A stretch of DNA of 64,000 bases from Paragonimus westermani (Eukaryota; Platyhelminthes; Trematoda; Plagiorchiida; Troglotrematidae), in NCBI GenBank assembly GCA_008508345.1, contig QNGE01000909.1, forward strand, positions 110,713 to 174,712. The letters run 5' to 3'. The notes below the pieces were generated by a model. That model saw nothing but the letters and a program-made list of their open reading frames with translations, had not been told where the DNA came from and did not search any database. Positions 1 to 13,500 of this stretch are shown here, piece after piece. Numbering within the stretch: the stretch's first letter is position 1; the number at the start of each line of letters is the position of its first letter. The position numbers and the translations under genes were made by a program.

Positions 1-3000
1 CTTGTAGACCTACCTCAAAAGTACAGGGCGATTTGACCGTCCTGTGACTAACCCAATGCGTTATGCTGTTGAGCTTAAACTTGTATTGTGTACTGAACTC
101 ATAGGCGAAAGGACGTTTTTTTGCGGCAGTATGAATAGCTGGATAAATATTTATGTTCGGTGACTTTTTCTCCGATATACCGTAACGAATCAGCCTTGTA
201 TTGTTTGTAAGCTAAAAGTAAACATAGTCCGGCGAATTACTTTCCCATTTGGTTTTTGAATAACTGCCATTTTGACCTTGTCTTTAGACTGCAATGTTTA
301 CCGCCGGAATGTTTGCTCAATGCGAGTCAGCTTTATTCCGGTGTTGCTGTGACGTCAGCAGACACGAATAATTTCGAGGTTATTCCCGTAAACCACGTGA
401 ACATTGCACGGAAGTTTTTCTGGCCGTTTATTCATTGAGATTACTGGTATGTGGACAATTGAAGCATTAATTATATTCGTTTACAACCAGTTAGCAATTA
501 CGATTCCTACTGACTAGGTACTTCCAGCACCTTCGGCTTCCAACCAAAATGGCACGAAATGACTCTGTCTGACACACATGACTACAGGTTTCTGGATCAT
601 TCGCCAAATGTTCAACTTATCAGTCATCACTTTCTCAGGGTTCCCTAAAACGATACAGGAGATGTTGCATATCAGTGAGCATCCGAAAATTCTCTATTCA
701 GCAGAATTTACCGCTAATTGGTAGTCCAATCTTTTGGCGAATTAATCAAATGTTTCTGTTTGGTATAAACCAGTAATCATAACTTATATCTTATTAGAAG
801 TAAAAACACCATGTTTGGGAGGGGGTTAATTTCGGATCAGCCTTTCACAGTGACCGACGCCCAATGATACCTATGCATACCAATCACCACAATTGGCTTG
901 CTTCACCACTTGTGGTTTCACTCACAGACCGAATTTCAATTATGAACCCGAAGAAACAAGGCTAAGATGCGCGTGAGTGAAAGCTTTTGTGTCAAGCACG
1001 CCAGTGCAGGTTGGTCAGATTGTAAACTGAAAAGAAAGTGAGATTCTTGTCTCTCGAGAAAGAAACAGACCTTACTGGTAGGGTCTAAGTTGGGAAGAAA
1101 GGTATTGAAAATATATGGCATGAAATAATTCATTAAAGGGATATATGTTATCAAACTTCAAGTGGGAGGAGAAGAGAAAGTGCAGACTGGAACTCTGAAT
1201 GAAAAACAAGTAGAACATTCATCACACAGTGGACCATCAAAACCATTGAGAAGAAATAGTAGGCGGCCTAAATAACCCAGGTTTCTGGAAAAGAAGACCG
1301 AGTGATTTACCAGGCGACAGCGGTTGTTAATTAATACGAACGAAAAGGTTGACAATTAATACAACTTATTTGACTTTAACGTACTTCTTTTCTCTTCACT
1401 GACGGTATACGATTGGTTTGCTGATGACCTACTAATCCCAGACGGTCAACGCATTCGTGACCGCACACATCACCGCGCGATACAGCCGTGTTACTATGTC
1501 CTATGGCACCGATGGTTACCTTACGTACCACGCGTTTCCGTTCACGGCCGCTCAGCTGTTCCTCATTAAAATTACGCATGCCGGTTCAGAAAAAGGCTGT
1601 CTTCTAATGATCTAAGATCGATATTATAACACGGTAGACTCGTCTGAATGACATTCTGGTCTCTTCGGTTTTGATTGCCGAGATTTCGTGTATCTAATTT
1701 CAGTTGCCCGTAAAGCAGCTGCTTTAGAATCCGGTAATCACCAATCCTACATACGTATCCTAGCTAACAAATCTGGATGAACGTCAGCATAGTTTCACTC
1801 CCTTCCACATCCACTCGCCGTGGCAACTCAGTGTCTGGAACTACGTCTGACTATGAAATGACCAAGTTATGTCTTAGGTATTGCAGATGGAAGCACCATA
1901 GTGAATACATCGTGCGTGATGCACACACAAGGCGCAATACAGATGAAGAAAACAGATTACCCTTCAATTTATTATTGAGTGATTCGGCAGATTCGTCAAT
2001 TTGAAGGAGTTAAATGGATTGGATTGGACAATCGTATCGATACGAAGTCAACTAATGATTCCCCGAAGTCTACGGCTAATCAGTGTCGGCAAGGCGAACA
2101 GACTGTTATGTCAGCGCGGGAACTGATCAGGATGGCACGCTGCTCCAGCATCGTACTTTTTTATAACCAGCACCGGAGTAAAACGAGTCGTTCAAGTGCG
2201 TCACACCCAGTTTTAGCCGGTCCGCAGATCTGCTACTGTTTCATGTTGGCAACTATTTACATGTGGTGGTAACTTTCCAATCAGATGGGCAATTATCCAG
2301 ACTGTTTTTAAATTAAACATTACACTCAAGGTTCTCTCTTGTTAGGGCTCGTCAATGGTGCATAGTTCTGTTACGGGTAATACTAGGAATTTGGTCCCGT
2401 CTTTATAAGACATCCGTGTGGAGCACTGCACCACAGAATTCACAATAGGCACGACTTACTCACCATACGTAAACTCTCAAGCACCTTCAGTTGTGAACAG
2501 CGATCAGGTTTTTTCTATTTTGATGATAAGCAGTTCCTGCCCGTTATCCCCAGTCGGTTAGGATTTCCTAGACAGGTCGAAATCTTTGGTTTCATTGAAC
2601 CTGCTCAGCATTCTTTCATGAGTATTCGAGGGTTCCTTTAATTATTTTAGGCTGTACTTCAAGCAGCTTTTTGGTGTTTATCGTACCCTCAGGTTCAGCG
2701 AGTATTCGGAATTGTTTTTCACTAGCTATTGTTGTAAACTCCCCTCCAAGTGTAGGTGAGCTGGTAAGTCGGATAAAAAACGAGTTGCTCCGTTGGAAAC
2801 ACGGAAGATAATATTGTGTTTGAAGAGCTACAGTCGTTACCCAATAGCCAGGTAGTTACGACTTAATGCAAGACGTAGTTTATCACTTACGTGATTTTTT
2901 GAGATTCAACCTCAACTAAATCCCATTTTAAAAAACGGCTTCATTTACATTTTTTTCACATGACGCTTTCTGGATAACCTTAGATCAGTAGAACCTGCCC

Positions 3001-6000
3001 CAGAGACTCTTCCTCACTACTGATGCTGTTATCGGTACTTAGTTATTCGACTCCGCGGAGCAAGGTTCGAACTGCGATACAACGCATACGAAGAAACTTG
3101 AAGACTGGTTAATCTGTGTTGCCTTTCGATAAACAGCACGATGCGGTAAATCACCTTTGCCTTGTTCGATCACAATTCCCAAGAACAATAGGCAGTTCCC
3201 TATTTCCTTCATAAGAATTTGCCAAATTTGGATGAGAGGAACTCAGCGGAGTTTATTGCTGGTTCGAATGTCCTACATTAGTCAAATTAATATTACGTCG
3301 ATTTGGTGTTTGTGCAGCGTCACAGTCAATCAAATCTGTGAATAGTTCCCTTGACAACCTGCTTTACTCTCTACCCTCACGAAGTGAAGTGTACAAGTAA
3401 AAGGTAAGGAAAGTCGATTCACGTAAATGAAGACGTTAATTAACGTATCTTGCGGGTACAAGCTCAACAATGGTGACTCCACAGTGACAGGCTAGTAAAC
3501 GTTTACAGCCAGAGATGTGGATGGTCGCGAACTCTCTAGCCAGGGAGGAGGCAGTAATCAACATTGTTCAGAAGAATGAACAAAACCTTCGTAACCTTGA
3601 ACACTTCACTGCATGGCTGCTCCATGCTGTTTTCTCACCAGTAACCACAACACTGAACAACGCGCTATGTGGCGAATACTCCATAGGCATACAGAGTATC
3701 TAACTGGACTAGCTCAGACCGTGTGTTTTCACTGTTCCTGACATAGGCTGCAAATTAACACGTTTTTACAGATGCGCGCCAAATCAGTACTGCGTTTCCT
3801 ACTCGGTTGGTCGGTTTGCTAGCTGATGAATGACAGAGACAGCAGTGTAATACACATGATGTAGAATTAAAATCTTGTCATCTTTTCTTGATCTTCAGTG
3901 ATTTTGCTGATTTCCATAACAAACAGAAACTAGTAGATCCACAGGAACGTTATGTATTCCCAATTACTGCATAAAGAAAAGAAAACAACATGTTGGCTTT
4001 CTATCTGATGCGAGTCATCCAACAGATGCACAGCGCAGCTATACTGAGTTTCTTCCGTCCCACCAGGTCCTTACCACTCTCCCGAATAAAAGATGCGGAT
4101 ACCGAGACTGTTTATTTTACATTGCGTTCACCAGTTTGCCTACAGACACCACTACATTTGCTTTGGACAATCAGGTCGATGCTCGTTTCTAAGGATGAAG
4201 AAATGCTTTCTCAAATATGTCCTAGGCTTAACACACGGCGTGACCTGACATTATTCCGTTAGAATGTACAAATCGAATTTTTCCATTTCCGAGCCCCATT
4301 ATTGAAAAATGATACGAGCAATCTGTAGAGCTTTTTCTGTGCGCCGACGTTCAATTGTAAAAGCGGCATTTTTAAGTTACTCGAAGCGTTGCTTGTTATG
4401 CTTGACAAGACGGTCTCATATGAGCAAAATTCGGTCAACTTGAGCATCCGTATACCATGCATTTAGTTAAGTGCAAATTAATGCATGTGTGTACAAATTC
4501 GATTTCTTTTATTCGTTAAATTATTCCCTGTCCTACAGCTGTCATATCTGTTGTGAGTATACTCACTGACACTGTTATCTTGCTAATTAGGCTTAAATTC
4601 ATTAGTCTATGATGGTATTGTACGTGCAAAATTTCGCATGCATTTCGAAAGTCTAAACATTGTTTTTGTTCAGGGACACATGTCATTTACTCGATTGTTC
4701 TGCGGGCATAAAGTAAGAGTATTCATAAACACAGCGAGCAAATGAAAGTGTTTTCTTATAATACTATACAAAATAATACCTCACAAAGGGAAATTTGTAT
4801 CATCGCACTGATCAGATGGAAACTGTCGATCTCATGGCCATGATATGTGGTCTATTGAATAATGGGCCTTCTTGCACGAATTAATCATCTGTACATGAGA
4901 ATCAACCGTCGCCCACCTCGAGGTCTATCTAAACTTACCGATTAGATACAATGCCATGGAAACACTCACTCATGGACTAATGAGATTCATTACATAGAAG
5001 TTTGTTACCCCAAATCTAACGACTGGTTGGCGAATAAAAGGAAGTTTACCACGGTTCATACTGGCAATCCAGACCAGATCCACTAAGCCGCCTCAAGTGC
5101 ATCAGTAATGATTCCAGCACAGAAAGAACTAATGATATAACACTTAAACTTTGGCAAAACGAACACGGCTCATTTTGGTTAAACTCTCACACAAACCATC
5201 AGTCACCATTAGGTGTAGAACTCCAAGTTGTCGGTTAGAAAGTAGTTTCCCTCCTGTCGGAAGAACTCCTTTGTGTGCTTGGCAGAAATGAGCACACGTA
5301 ATTGCTCAAAGTCCTTAAGGCCTTATACACCACGTGTAGACTCATATCCTTCCGGATTCCCCGGACTCGCGATGGATCTAAACTTTATTTTGTTGGCATT
5401 CCGATAATTTCGTCTTGGCTAGAGTTTTATGTTGCTGGTTTCATTGTTAGTTCTTCAAGATAAGTGTGTGAAACACTGGACTGTGTTAGTGAAACTCGTT
5501 GGGATTGGAAAAACAAAAGGTTGCCGACCTCAGTAACTTCAGTTTGTTTCGTTCACTGCAAAAAAACGACAAAAATAGGCATAGTTTTAGGAAAGGCAAG
5601 TGGTGCGGCTTATCGGTTCTTGCGTCATCGGTTTCTATCTAATGTGAAGTGTACCTGCCTTTTGATCGAGTCACTTTTCCTGGTATCACATGGACAAATC
5701 GCTTTTATAATTACTGACCGTGAATAGCTTACTCACCCTCCCTTATATACGACTGGCCGTTCAGTTGCAATTTCATCAGCAGACAGACTGGCAGAAACTG
5801 TGTCTGCTACAACAAATGGTTGAATGTCTTTCTTCTTTCCCAAACAGAAAATTGAATCGCGTTGCTTTTCACTGGTCGGTCAGCGGTCGAACGCCGCATC
5901 TTAACTTATTATTTGAGAGACACATCTTGTAAACAAGTTACTATGTCAACCCGGTCACCTCGTTCATTGTAGCCTCATTCTACCCCATCCCCAAAAATCT

Positions 6001-6424
6001 GTCTGCTACCAAGACCACGACGATTAAGCAACAAACAGTAGTGTTGTATCCATTAAAGCTTGTGATCCACTGTACCAGCTGTTGTATTTACTCCGATCAA
6101 TAGTAGTTTTCTCATTCCGACTGTTTTCAGTGTGCAGCCTACAGGAGAAAGCAAAACGCCCACAGTCAAGCTTTTACCTTCTTGCTATTCTAGACGTGAG
6201 CAAGAGTTCGCTTTGAAATGCCTGTTTTCTTTCTGTGTTGATCAGCCAGGTTGAAAAGATTAGAATTTTAAATATGAACAAATAAAACTGATTTAGCTGA
6301 ACAGAATGTGCCCGATGAATAAGTTATTCGTGGACCTTCATATGACTACGTGCAATCAAACGGTCAAAAGCGTGGCGAACGCCAGTTTAATATTGTTGAG
6401 CATGTTCTGATGATGCATGCCTTA
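1..6424. other. No recognisable gene; chance reading frames only
   Basis: The longest frames here are under 100 codons, overlap each other on both strands, and show no domain or motif I recognise. No tRNA, rRNA, tandem array or strong hairpin stood out. The sequence is AT-rich with unremarkable composition. It is best treated as intergenic or intronic DNA. Confidence 0.6.
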
Positions 6425-7193
6425 CACTGGTAGTCCAGAACCTGCGCCCGATCGGAACGTTAATATTCTCTCTTCTTTTTGTTCTGTGTATAAAATAACA
6501 GATATAATTAACAGTTGCCGTCTTATCAACCACCCATATTGCCGGATCCCCCTTCCCAAACAAAGAACAATCGACGAAACGTTTATTTGAGTGTGATTTT
6601 TTCTTGCCCAGTGAGCAAAATCTTCTGCAGTGTCGACGTTTTCCGCATCTGGAACAGATGTCACCACGGTTCTTCTCCTTTTACACCTTCAAAATCGCCA
6701 TTTCCTGGGTCAGCTTTTCCACTGCGCTTCGAAGATCATTCGGTTCACTCGGTTTGCCTGCCTCCACCTCGTTGACTGTCGTTGTTGTTGGCATTCCATC
6801 CAAGAACTGTTCCGTCAGCAGGCGTTGTTCTGAGCCCTGGTCCAAATGTGACAGGGCTCTTGACAACGCTACCTGCAGAGACATGGCGTAGACCAAAGCG
6901 TCGTCTCGTGGTCCAAGTCGGATGCCCTTGAACTGTCTCATTGCCTCCTGGCAGTCGGCGGGGTTGTCGAACTCGGCGATCAGCACCTTCGTCGCGGCGG
7001 CCCACTCCAGCTTCACGGTGCCTCTTTGCGCCGCATCTAACACCGCCTTTGACCTACCCTTGAGCAGCATTCGCAGAGCCGCCAGCTTCTTGCGGTCCGC
7101 CATCACTCCGACAGCCTCCGCGACGTCATCGAATTCCTCCTGGAAACTCCGAACATACCCGTCCTCAAACGGTCGCGGCCACGGGATTTTCAT
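6425..7193 (-). pseudogene. gag: Retrotransposon gag: capsid-like region, in-frame stop, CCHC zinc knuckle
   Basis: The frame starts with ATG at 7193 and runs 170 codons to a TAA at 6681-6683. It is alpha-helical and rich in Ala, Leu, Arg and Glu, with the pattern of LTR-retrotransposon capsid proteins (FEDVAEAVGV, LRMLLKGRSKAVLDAA, and a later region ending in EKLTQEMAILKV). Directly after the stop, in the same frame, comes CSRCGKRRHCRRFC at 6656-6615. This fits the nucleocapsid zinc knuckle C-X2-C-X4-H-X4-C exactly. Zinc knuckles bind the element's RNA during particle assembly. After the knuckle the frame stays open and basic to about 6425, but I recognise no protease. The stop between capsid and knuckle is either a disabling mutation or, less likely, a readthrough site. 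The overlapping plus-strand frames are shadows. Capsid assignment is by pattern, the knuckle by exact motif. Confidence 0.8.
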
Positions 7194-7199
7194 CTTCGT

Positions 7200-7217
7200 A
7201 TCCTAGTCACGGCATCA
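7200..7217 (-). promoter_or_regulatory. Primer binding site resembling tRNA-His
   Basis: The minus-strand sequence TGATGCCGTGACTAGGAT lies two bases after the LTR end and just before the gag start. It matches 16 of 18 bases of TGGTGCCGTGACTCGGAT, the complement of a typical animal tRNA-His 3' end including CCA. The two differences (positions 3 and 14) are consistent with decay or with a slightly different tRNA. The tRNA sequence was recalled, not searched. Confidence 0.6.
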
Positions 7218-7219
7218 AT

Positions 7220-7531
7220 TGTTGTGAACCCAGAACGCAAATGGCACAAAGGTTATTTAGTCGGGGAAACCTGTACACGGGTTTTGCCTCTCAACCAGAC
7301 TACGAACAAAAACACTCACTTGCATAAAACGCTAGTCTCGGGACGTCCCATTCGCTATGGATACCAATGCTTAGCTCATTTATGTAGAAAAAGCCATGTG
7401 ATGCTGCCCTCCAATGATCCTTCCCGTATCTCTTCCGTATTTGTCCCGTGATCATTTCGATCCATACCGTCGCCCCACTACTGAATAGTGGTGGTGTAAA
7501 TAATATAGTGCGACCGTCCGTCCGCACTACA
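7220..7531 (-). repeat. Putative 5' LTR of the gag element
   Basis: On the minus strand the proposed LTR starts TGTAGTG (at 7531) and ends CACAACA (at 7220). These ends are imperfect inverted repeats of each other (6 of 7) with the usual TG...CA termini. The 3' end is fixed by the primer site two bases further on. A TATA-like stretch lies near 7499-7506. The outer boundary at 7531 is less certain because the second LTR is absent, so there is no direct-repeat partner to align. Length would be 312 bp, within the usual range. Confidence 0.5.
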
Positions 7532-10500
7532 CTAGTATACAACCTGATCACTCTTTGTTTTTGCAGATATTTTGTTGTGTGACTACTCACAAGAGAACGT
7601 CCACAGCCGATACATCGCTGACGGCGTTCGTTCGGCATATTGTGGATTATGCTTTTCCCGCATGATTCTCTGGCTCACCCAGGATTTCCAGTACGCAGCA
7701 GGTTTGTGTAAAGCTATTTTCACCTGGGGGCAGCATTATTCATTTATCCACAACGGTGATTTGGTGGTGAGTTTCTGCACCACTGTGTCCAATCTATCGG
7801 GTAGGATAGGCGCCCAAGTGAGTTGTTGGCGCGCTAGTCCCAACAAAGGGAAAAACTACAGATATGAGCAAATGGATTTTTATCTTCAGTGTGTAATTCA
7901 CTGGTAATGAAAAACTTGACCAGACCTGTGTGACGGGACTTTTGAATACCAGGCATAAAGTAGTCAGTGAACTGAAACAAGTTTCATGTGTCACTGAAGC
8001 AACGTATGTTCCGTGCTCAACATGTTGCACCAAGACGTGAAATTTTTTCACTTTTCCGTAACCTGGTGCACAGTTTTAATAGCAAAAGGCTCTTACCATG
8101 AACCATCGCCCTAAGCTGATTGTAAGCACCACATTCTAATGGATGGTTTCATCTGAACAAAAGTTTTGTTTATTTCTCTAACTTATATTTTATGGAATTC
8201 CCATTCCATTGATTGCATACTCTTGAATAAACGTCACGGAGGTTTTTTACTAATCCGTCCTATTTTTCAACCGATCATTCGATTTTGGTACAACCCAAGA
8301 TTCACACCTAAAGCACGCGCCGCTTACCAGCGCTGCTTATAGCAGCTTTGACCAAGCTTGAATTACACGGAGATAACTGGGGACATTTGCAGCTTGCGCT
8401 GTAAAACTTAGTGGCAAGTTGATGACCAAAGCACAGTAGCGATATCTACTGAGGTAGTCTCGTGTTAATGAGAGTTCACATTATTGCGGGTTGCGAATTT
8501 CACATGGGGTAAAGGCTATTTGGAGGGGGTAGTTTTCTCTTCTGTGTTCGACCAGTTGAAGTATCGTTGGCCGAATAGTCAAAGCTGTCAGGCGTGGAAT
8601 ATTTCAACTAGCTATAAGCTTATCCGTTTTGTTTAGTACAAAGGCGTATTGAGTCACTGACGACCAAACCGTTTTAAATTCTCAGTCCATAGTGCGGTGT
8701 CTCCCTACATGTCGGATATTTCCTATCGGAATAGTACTGAAAATGAACGGCGATTCCTTGATTATTTTCTACCATGTGCATAAATAAATTTAAGGAGGGT
8801 GTTTGTAGGAAACGTACCATTAATCCTCATAGACAGTCGTATGTAACCATGTTTTATAAAATAACTTCAGCTGGAGAAGCTATTGGAGCTGGCAGCGTGT
8901 CTTCCCATTTTTGGCTTACTCTGATCTGTCCGTGTTTAATAACTCTCTGAAATTGCAGCAACATCTCTGACTTGCTGGATAAGTTTTAGTGTCAATAAAC
9001 TCTTGCCCGATATTCTCGACTTTATTTAAATGCTTTCGTCATTGCAGAGTTTCAGAGTTAGATTGGTGTCTTCCATATCGTCAGATCCATCTAACTTGAC
9101 GCTGACAGTTAATTCACTGATGAGTTGAAATGTCGTTGTCCTAACGTGCTTACAGCGCAACAACATCTAGGTATTTTTTACGTTGTTGCTTTTAGTTCGC
9201 GGTTTTAACGGAATCGGTTAAATCAACTCAGTCAGTTCGACCAGTCCAACAGAAGCCAGGAATAATCAGAGACGCAGTGGGCGGAAATTCCAGGTTACAT
9301 TTATTCAGAGTTGCCATTTCGATTCTCCCAGTGTATTTGTTGAACCAAAAACTTATATAACTCGTGGTTTCGCATGCATATTTGACTCTCCCACTAACCT
9401 TGACTTGTGCACACAGGTAACACTATTAAGGATGGAACACAACGTATAGTCAGTGGGGCAAAGCAAACCGTTCAATAAAGTGCAATAACACAATGTCCAT
9501 TTCTTATTGAAAAACATCTAAAACTTCCAAGCTCACTGCCGTTTGTTCGATAAGTTTTTTTGCATGCAGATGTTTTCAGCTTGGATTCGTGGACTCACAC
9601 GTGCACTGTTACACACACACTTTGTCTGAAACACGCAGTCTAGGTAGACCCTAACGAGACTTTCTTCCCTTTACGCGATGACTGCTAAAAAGCGGCAGGC
9701 TAACGCATCAACGGAACGCTTGTCAGTGATTAGAAATGTCAAAATAAATACACAGTGAAATCGAGGTTGAGTGTCATTTGCGTCAAATCTTGTCAAAGAA
9801 ACTGTTTGATTCGCAGTCTACTTTCGTTTGTTTGAAATTTGCTAAATAAATTTGCTTTCTCCTTCCTGTTCTCGAGCAAAACTCACCGTTTTTCTGTGTT
9901 GACGTGTGATAACTGTTACACATTTTGTATAGCCACTCCCGTATGTTCAGTTTCAACATTTGTGCACACATCTCCGTGTGTGCCAGTAACGTTCTGCCAT
10001 CCATTAAGATCAAGAAGGCCAGTTATCCAACTCCTCAATAACGATACAAGAGATAATGTCGGACATTGGTAGTCTGGCCACTATTTTAGGAAGCAGTAGC
10101 ACCATCTAATAATCAACTGCATCGTTCTATTAAAAAGACCTCTGAGCAGAATGAAGGGATAACGGGCTCGATTTACTAGTTAAAATGATTTCTATTTAGT
10201 GTTAGATGTTGCCCGATTGAATTACTGAATATTCGAAGCATGTATCTACGAGTATTGAAATAAATCCTTTAACAATTTACTTCTGTCAGATTTCAGTCGC
10301 TACATGTGATGGTCACGTGGGATCAACTCGTAAGGTTGTCCATTTCAAACTTACAATTTCAACCTGGCTAAATTCTATTCAGTGTATTTGACTCTGAGTG
10401 TTGCTTTTTGGGTAAAAGTAGTTATTGACAACAGTGAACCAACAGTGTGTTATCAGATTTATGGCAATATCCTCCACAGACTTCAACGTGACCTATAGCT

Positions 10501-13500
10501 AATCTAACATATCAGGACTCGGTGTGATGATAGATCGTTGGCAAATGTTTGCATATGTGTACTAGAAATGTATGATGATAAACAGCTCATTTCTTTTAAC
10601 AACACCAACTGAAAAATACGGCAAAACAGTATTCATCAAGACACGTTTGAAGAAACATCCCAATAATATGTAGATGGCTCACCATGGCTGATTGGTTGAC
10701 GGTGACCCTCTAAGCAGTGGGTACACAACGACAATGATAACGAATCACAATTCTGACATTCAAGTTGTGCATCGGACAGTGCTCATATTTGCTATATGTC
10801 TGCACATCCAAGTTGGCATACCAGCTATTGTTTTGCAGAGGGCTGAATTAGACTGCATCTTTGCTCTTATCACAATATATCAGGTGAATGTATTTCTGAC
10901 CCCACAGGGATTCAAATTTTGGTAAAGACGCCTAGGAAGCAACTCCGTTGACCTCTACGTCATCAAACTCATATGTAGCGTTAGGGAACTGTCGTACTGA
11001 TTCGCCTAACTGTTAACGAAAATCCGGCTAGCGATCAATTGGCCAGTAAAGACCACAGTTACTAATGTAAGTTGCTAGCTTTAACACGTTTGCAATTAAA
11101 GTGCACATGTTGTGAACAAGCTTACTGGCACTAACAGAGCATGACGTGAAAATTTCTAGAATAACCAGTGACACCATTGGACATTTTAGTCTGATATCCG
11201 GAATTTATTATGGAAAAGGAAATTTTGTTCAGGCCGTATTACTGTTTGCAAACGATATCATTAGTTACGATGGAGAGTGTTGTTCAGTGCAGTGCAACAC
11301 AAAGATGCACTACGGTTTACAAGTGGTCGACGTTGAGCAGCTACAGACACAAAAAATTTCATCCGCAGTTTATCAAGCTTATTGGATGGTAGCAAGTGAG
11401 TTGTTCGCCGTACTGTTCACTAAAAGATTTTGTGTCCCCTTATCTACAACAGGTTTTCACAGTAGGCTTCTTATTGCTGTTAACTACACGACTCGAAAAT
11501 AGTGAGAATAACTCTCCGATTCTCTAATGCGTTAGTACAGATCAAGATGCCCTTTGATAAGCCTGTAAATCATGAAACAGGATTAGTTAACCTACCCATT
11601 TTACAGTCAGATACTCTGGCACAGGTGTTTTGGTTTCTATAGCCAACGTCGACGTCATTCACTTCAGGTGCATCGCGATGTGAAATTAATGTACAGATAG
11701 CTGTTGACTAATCAGTTGTGTCTTCACTGTATCTTCAATTTGAAGCAAAGTAAATTCAATTTTTTTGCAGTCGAGCTAATTTGATCATACGGAAGCGTTC
11801 GGTATGACTGATATTCCAACAACCGTATGTTAGGAGTTTAACCTCAGAATAAGTGGCGCAAATCGACATCACTCACATTTGGTCGTAGTTATCGCACCTC
11901 GGTAGAATGTCCGTTCAGCTCCTTTCGAAAAGAAGCACTGGAACTGAATTTCGATCTTGGTAGAGCTCATCAGCAGTGTATATCCTCGTCACGGCTGGTA
12001 CCAAAACTCCGGCCATGAGGCGACCGTGTTGACGACTGCGTCAGTTGATTTAACATTAAGCGCCCTCTTCTTATCTCTCGCTGGTGTAACCCACTCCCAA
12101 CCACTTCATCGGCAAAGTTTTGTTTGGTCTTCTTGGAACGGCTGTTATGATGGCATTGTGATTGAAGGGCACTGTGAGCGTTGATCTACCGCCTGTTGCG
12201 CCAAATGATAGAGACAATAGTGGTTGTTTGCCCTACTCTGACGTTACTGACTTTCATCCAGTTCACCTTGCTCAAACTTCTCAAATAATTGTAGCGGCGA
12301 CTATATAGTTTACTGAATTTCTCCGGTCGTTCTGTGTGAGTAGAAATGTTTTCGTTGAATTGACAAAATACTCCCGTTTCCCAGACCCTTTTCCTGTGCA
12401 GTGAAGTAGACAAAATCAAAGCAGAAGAAGCGCTGTTCAAACGGATTTGACCCCCTCTTGGAGAGTTACCTCCTTGCTAATCGATAAAACGGTCTGAAAA
12501 CCGAAATTTTGATACAGACTTGATGGGCAGGCTATTTTGCAAGTCAATGAAAATCTGCCTGACCGGTTAACCCACGTTAGCTCAGTAGCACTATAATAGT
12601 CTTTGGTGGGCATATAATTTTTATTGTGCTATTTTTTCAAATTCATGCACAATTCATCCTCTCCAAAGATTTTCAGTCAGCATTCAGCTCAATGCTTTAG
12701 GATGTAATTTTCTTGTTTGCTGCCAGAGTGACTGCTGATACCTTGAAGGACAGAAAAACTTCGGCGAAGTGGCTGGGAGCATATAATGTATCCTGTAAAT
12801 GTAGTACAGTTATTGGCCAGAATTTTCTGTTCTAAACCACTAACATTACTTTTGCAACCAGCTGCGTAATCAGGCATTTCAATGGGGATTAAATTTCTTT
12901 GTGTGATTTTCTATAATTTTACTTGATGTACAACAGTCTTCAGATTATTGGTCAGCACTAGTAGCATTCAGAAGTTTGAAGTTTCCACTAAGCCAGAGGG
13001 TTTCCCAAAGTTGATGTAAGTTGAACACAGATTACATGACAGTTTACTTCACAAGAACAGTGATTTAGACACGAATCATTCGGTGGCACGGAGTCTTAAT
13101 AAAGCTACTACTTCTATAAAAGTATAGTCGTTTGCTCTTGAAATAGCATCCACTTACCAGCATGTACATGTTGTTGTGGAGAATAATTTAATTTTTTTAT
13201 GGAAGACAACGTTTTGAAGAAGACACAATTACAAGTAAATCGGATTGAATGAATAGAAATGGATGACAAAACATTCAGCCCTACGCCATCAAACGTTTTT
13301 TGACGTACAACAGCTTCATTACACTCAGATTTTGATGTTATCAGACTGCCTGCATCTACACAAGATCTAAGTGGCCATACTTTGATTTCAGATCTTGGTG
13401 ATTATGCTGTCTTAATAAATCGTCACAGGTTTGAAGGATTTTAGTTTGTCAGAACAGTGTGTATGGAGATGTCTGGAATGGCAGTGCTTTTCAGTAGTCC

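Larger units (their letters stand above)
6425..7531 (-). mobile_element. 5' part of an LTR retrotransposon (LTR, primer site, gag)
   Basis: Read on the minus strand the order is a putative LTR (7531 to 7220), a 2-base gap, an 18-base primer binding site (7217 to 7200), and a gag-type frame starting with ATG at 7193, about 6 bases further on. This is the canonical 5' organisation of a vertebrate-type or Ty3/gypsy-type LTR element. The gag part is clearly richer in G+C than the surroundings, which supports insertion. No protease, reverse transcriptase, RNase H or integrase motif was found below 6425 and no second LTR is visible, so the element is truncated at its 3' side. A target-site duplication cannot be tested because the other end is missing. 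Assignment to a Ty3/gypsy-like group is inference from the gag layout. Confidence 0.75.

Noticed and set aside
9115..9140. CTGATGAGTTGAAATGTC, hammerhead-like
   Set aside because: Only two bases lie between the CTGATGAG and GAAA blocks, leaving no room for stem II.
11146..11502. 118-codon frame
   Set aside because: Roughly eight frames of this length are expected by chance in a window of this size and AT content, and no motif was seen.
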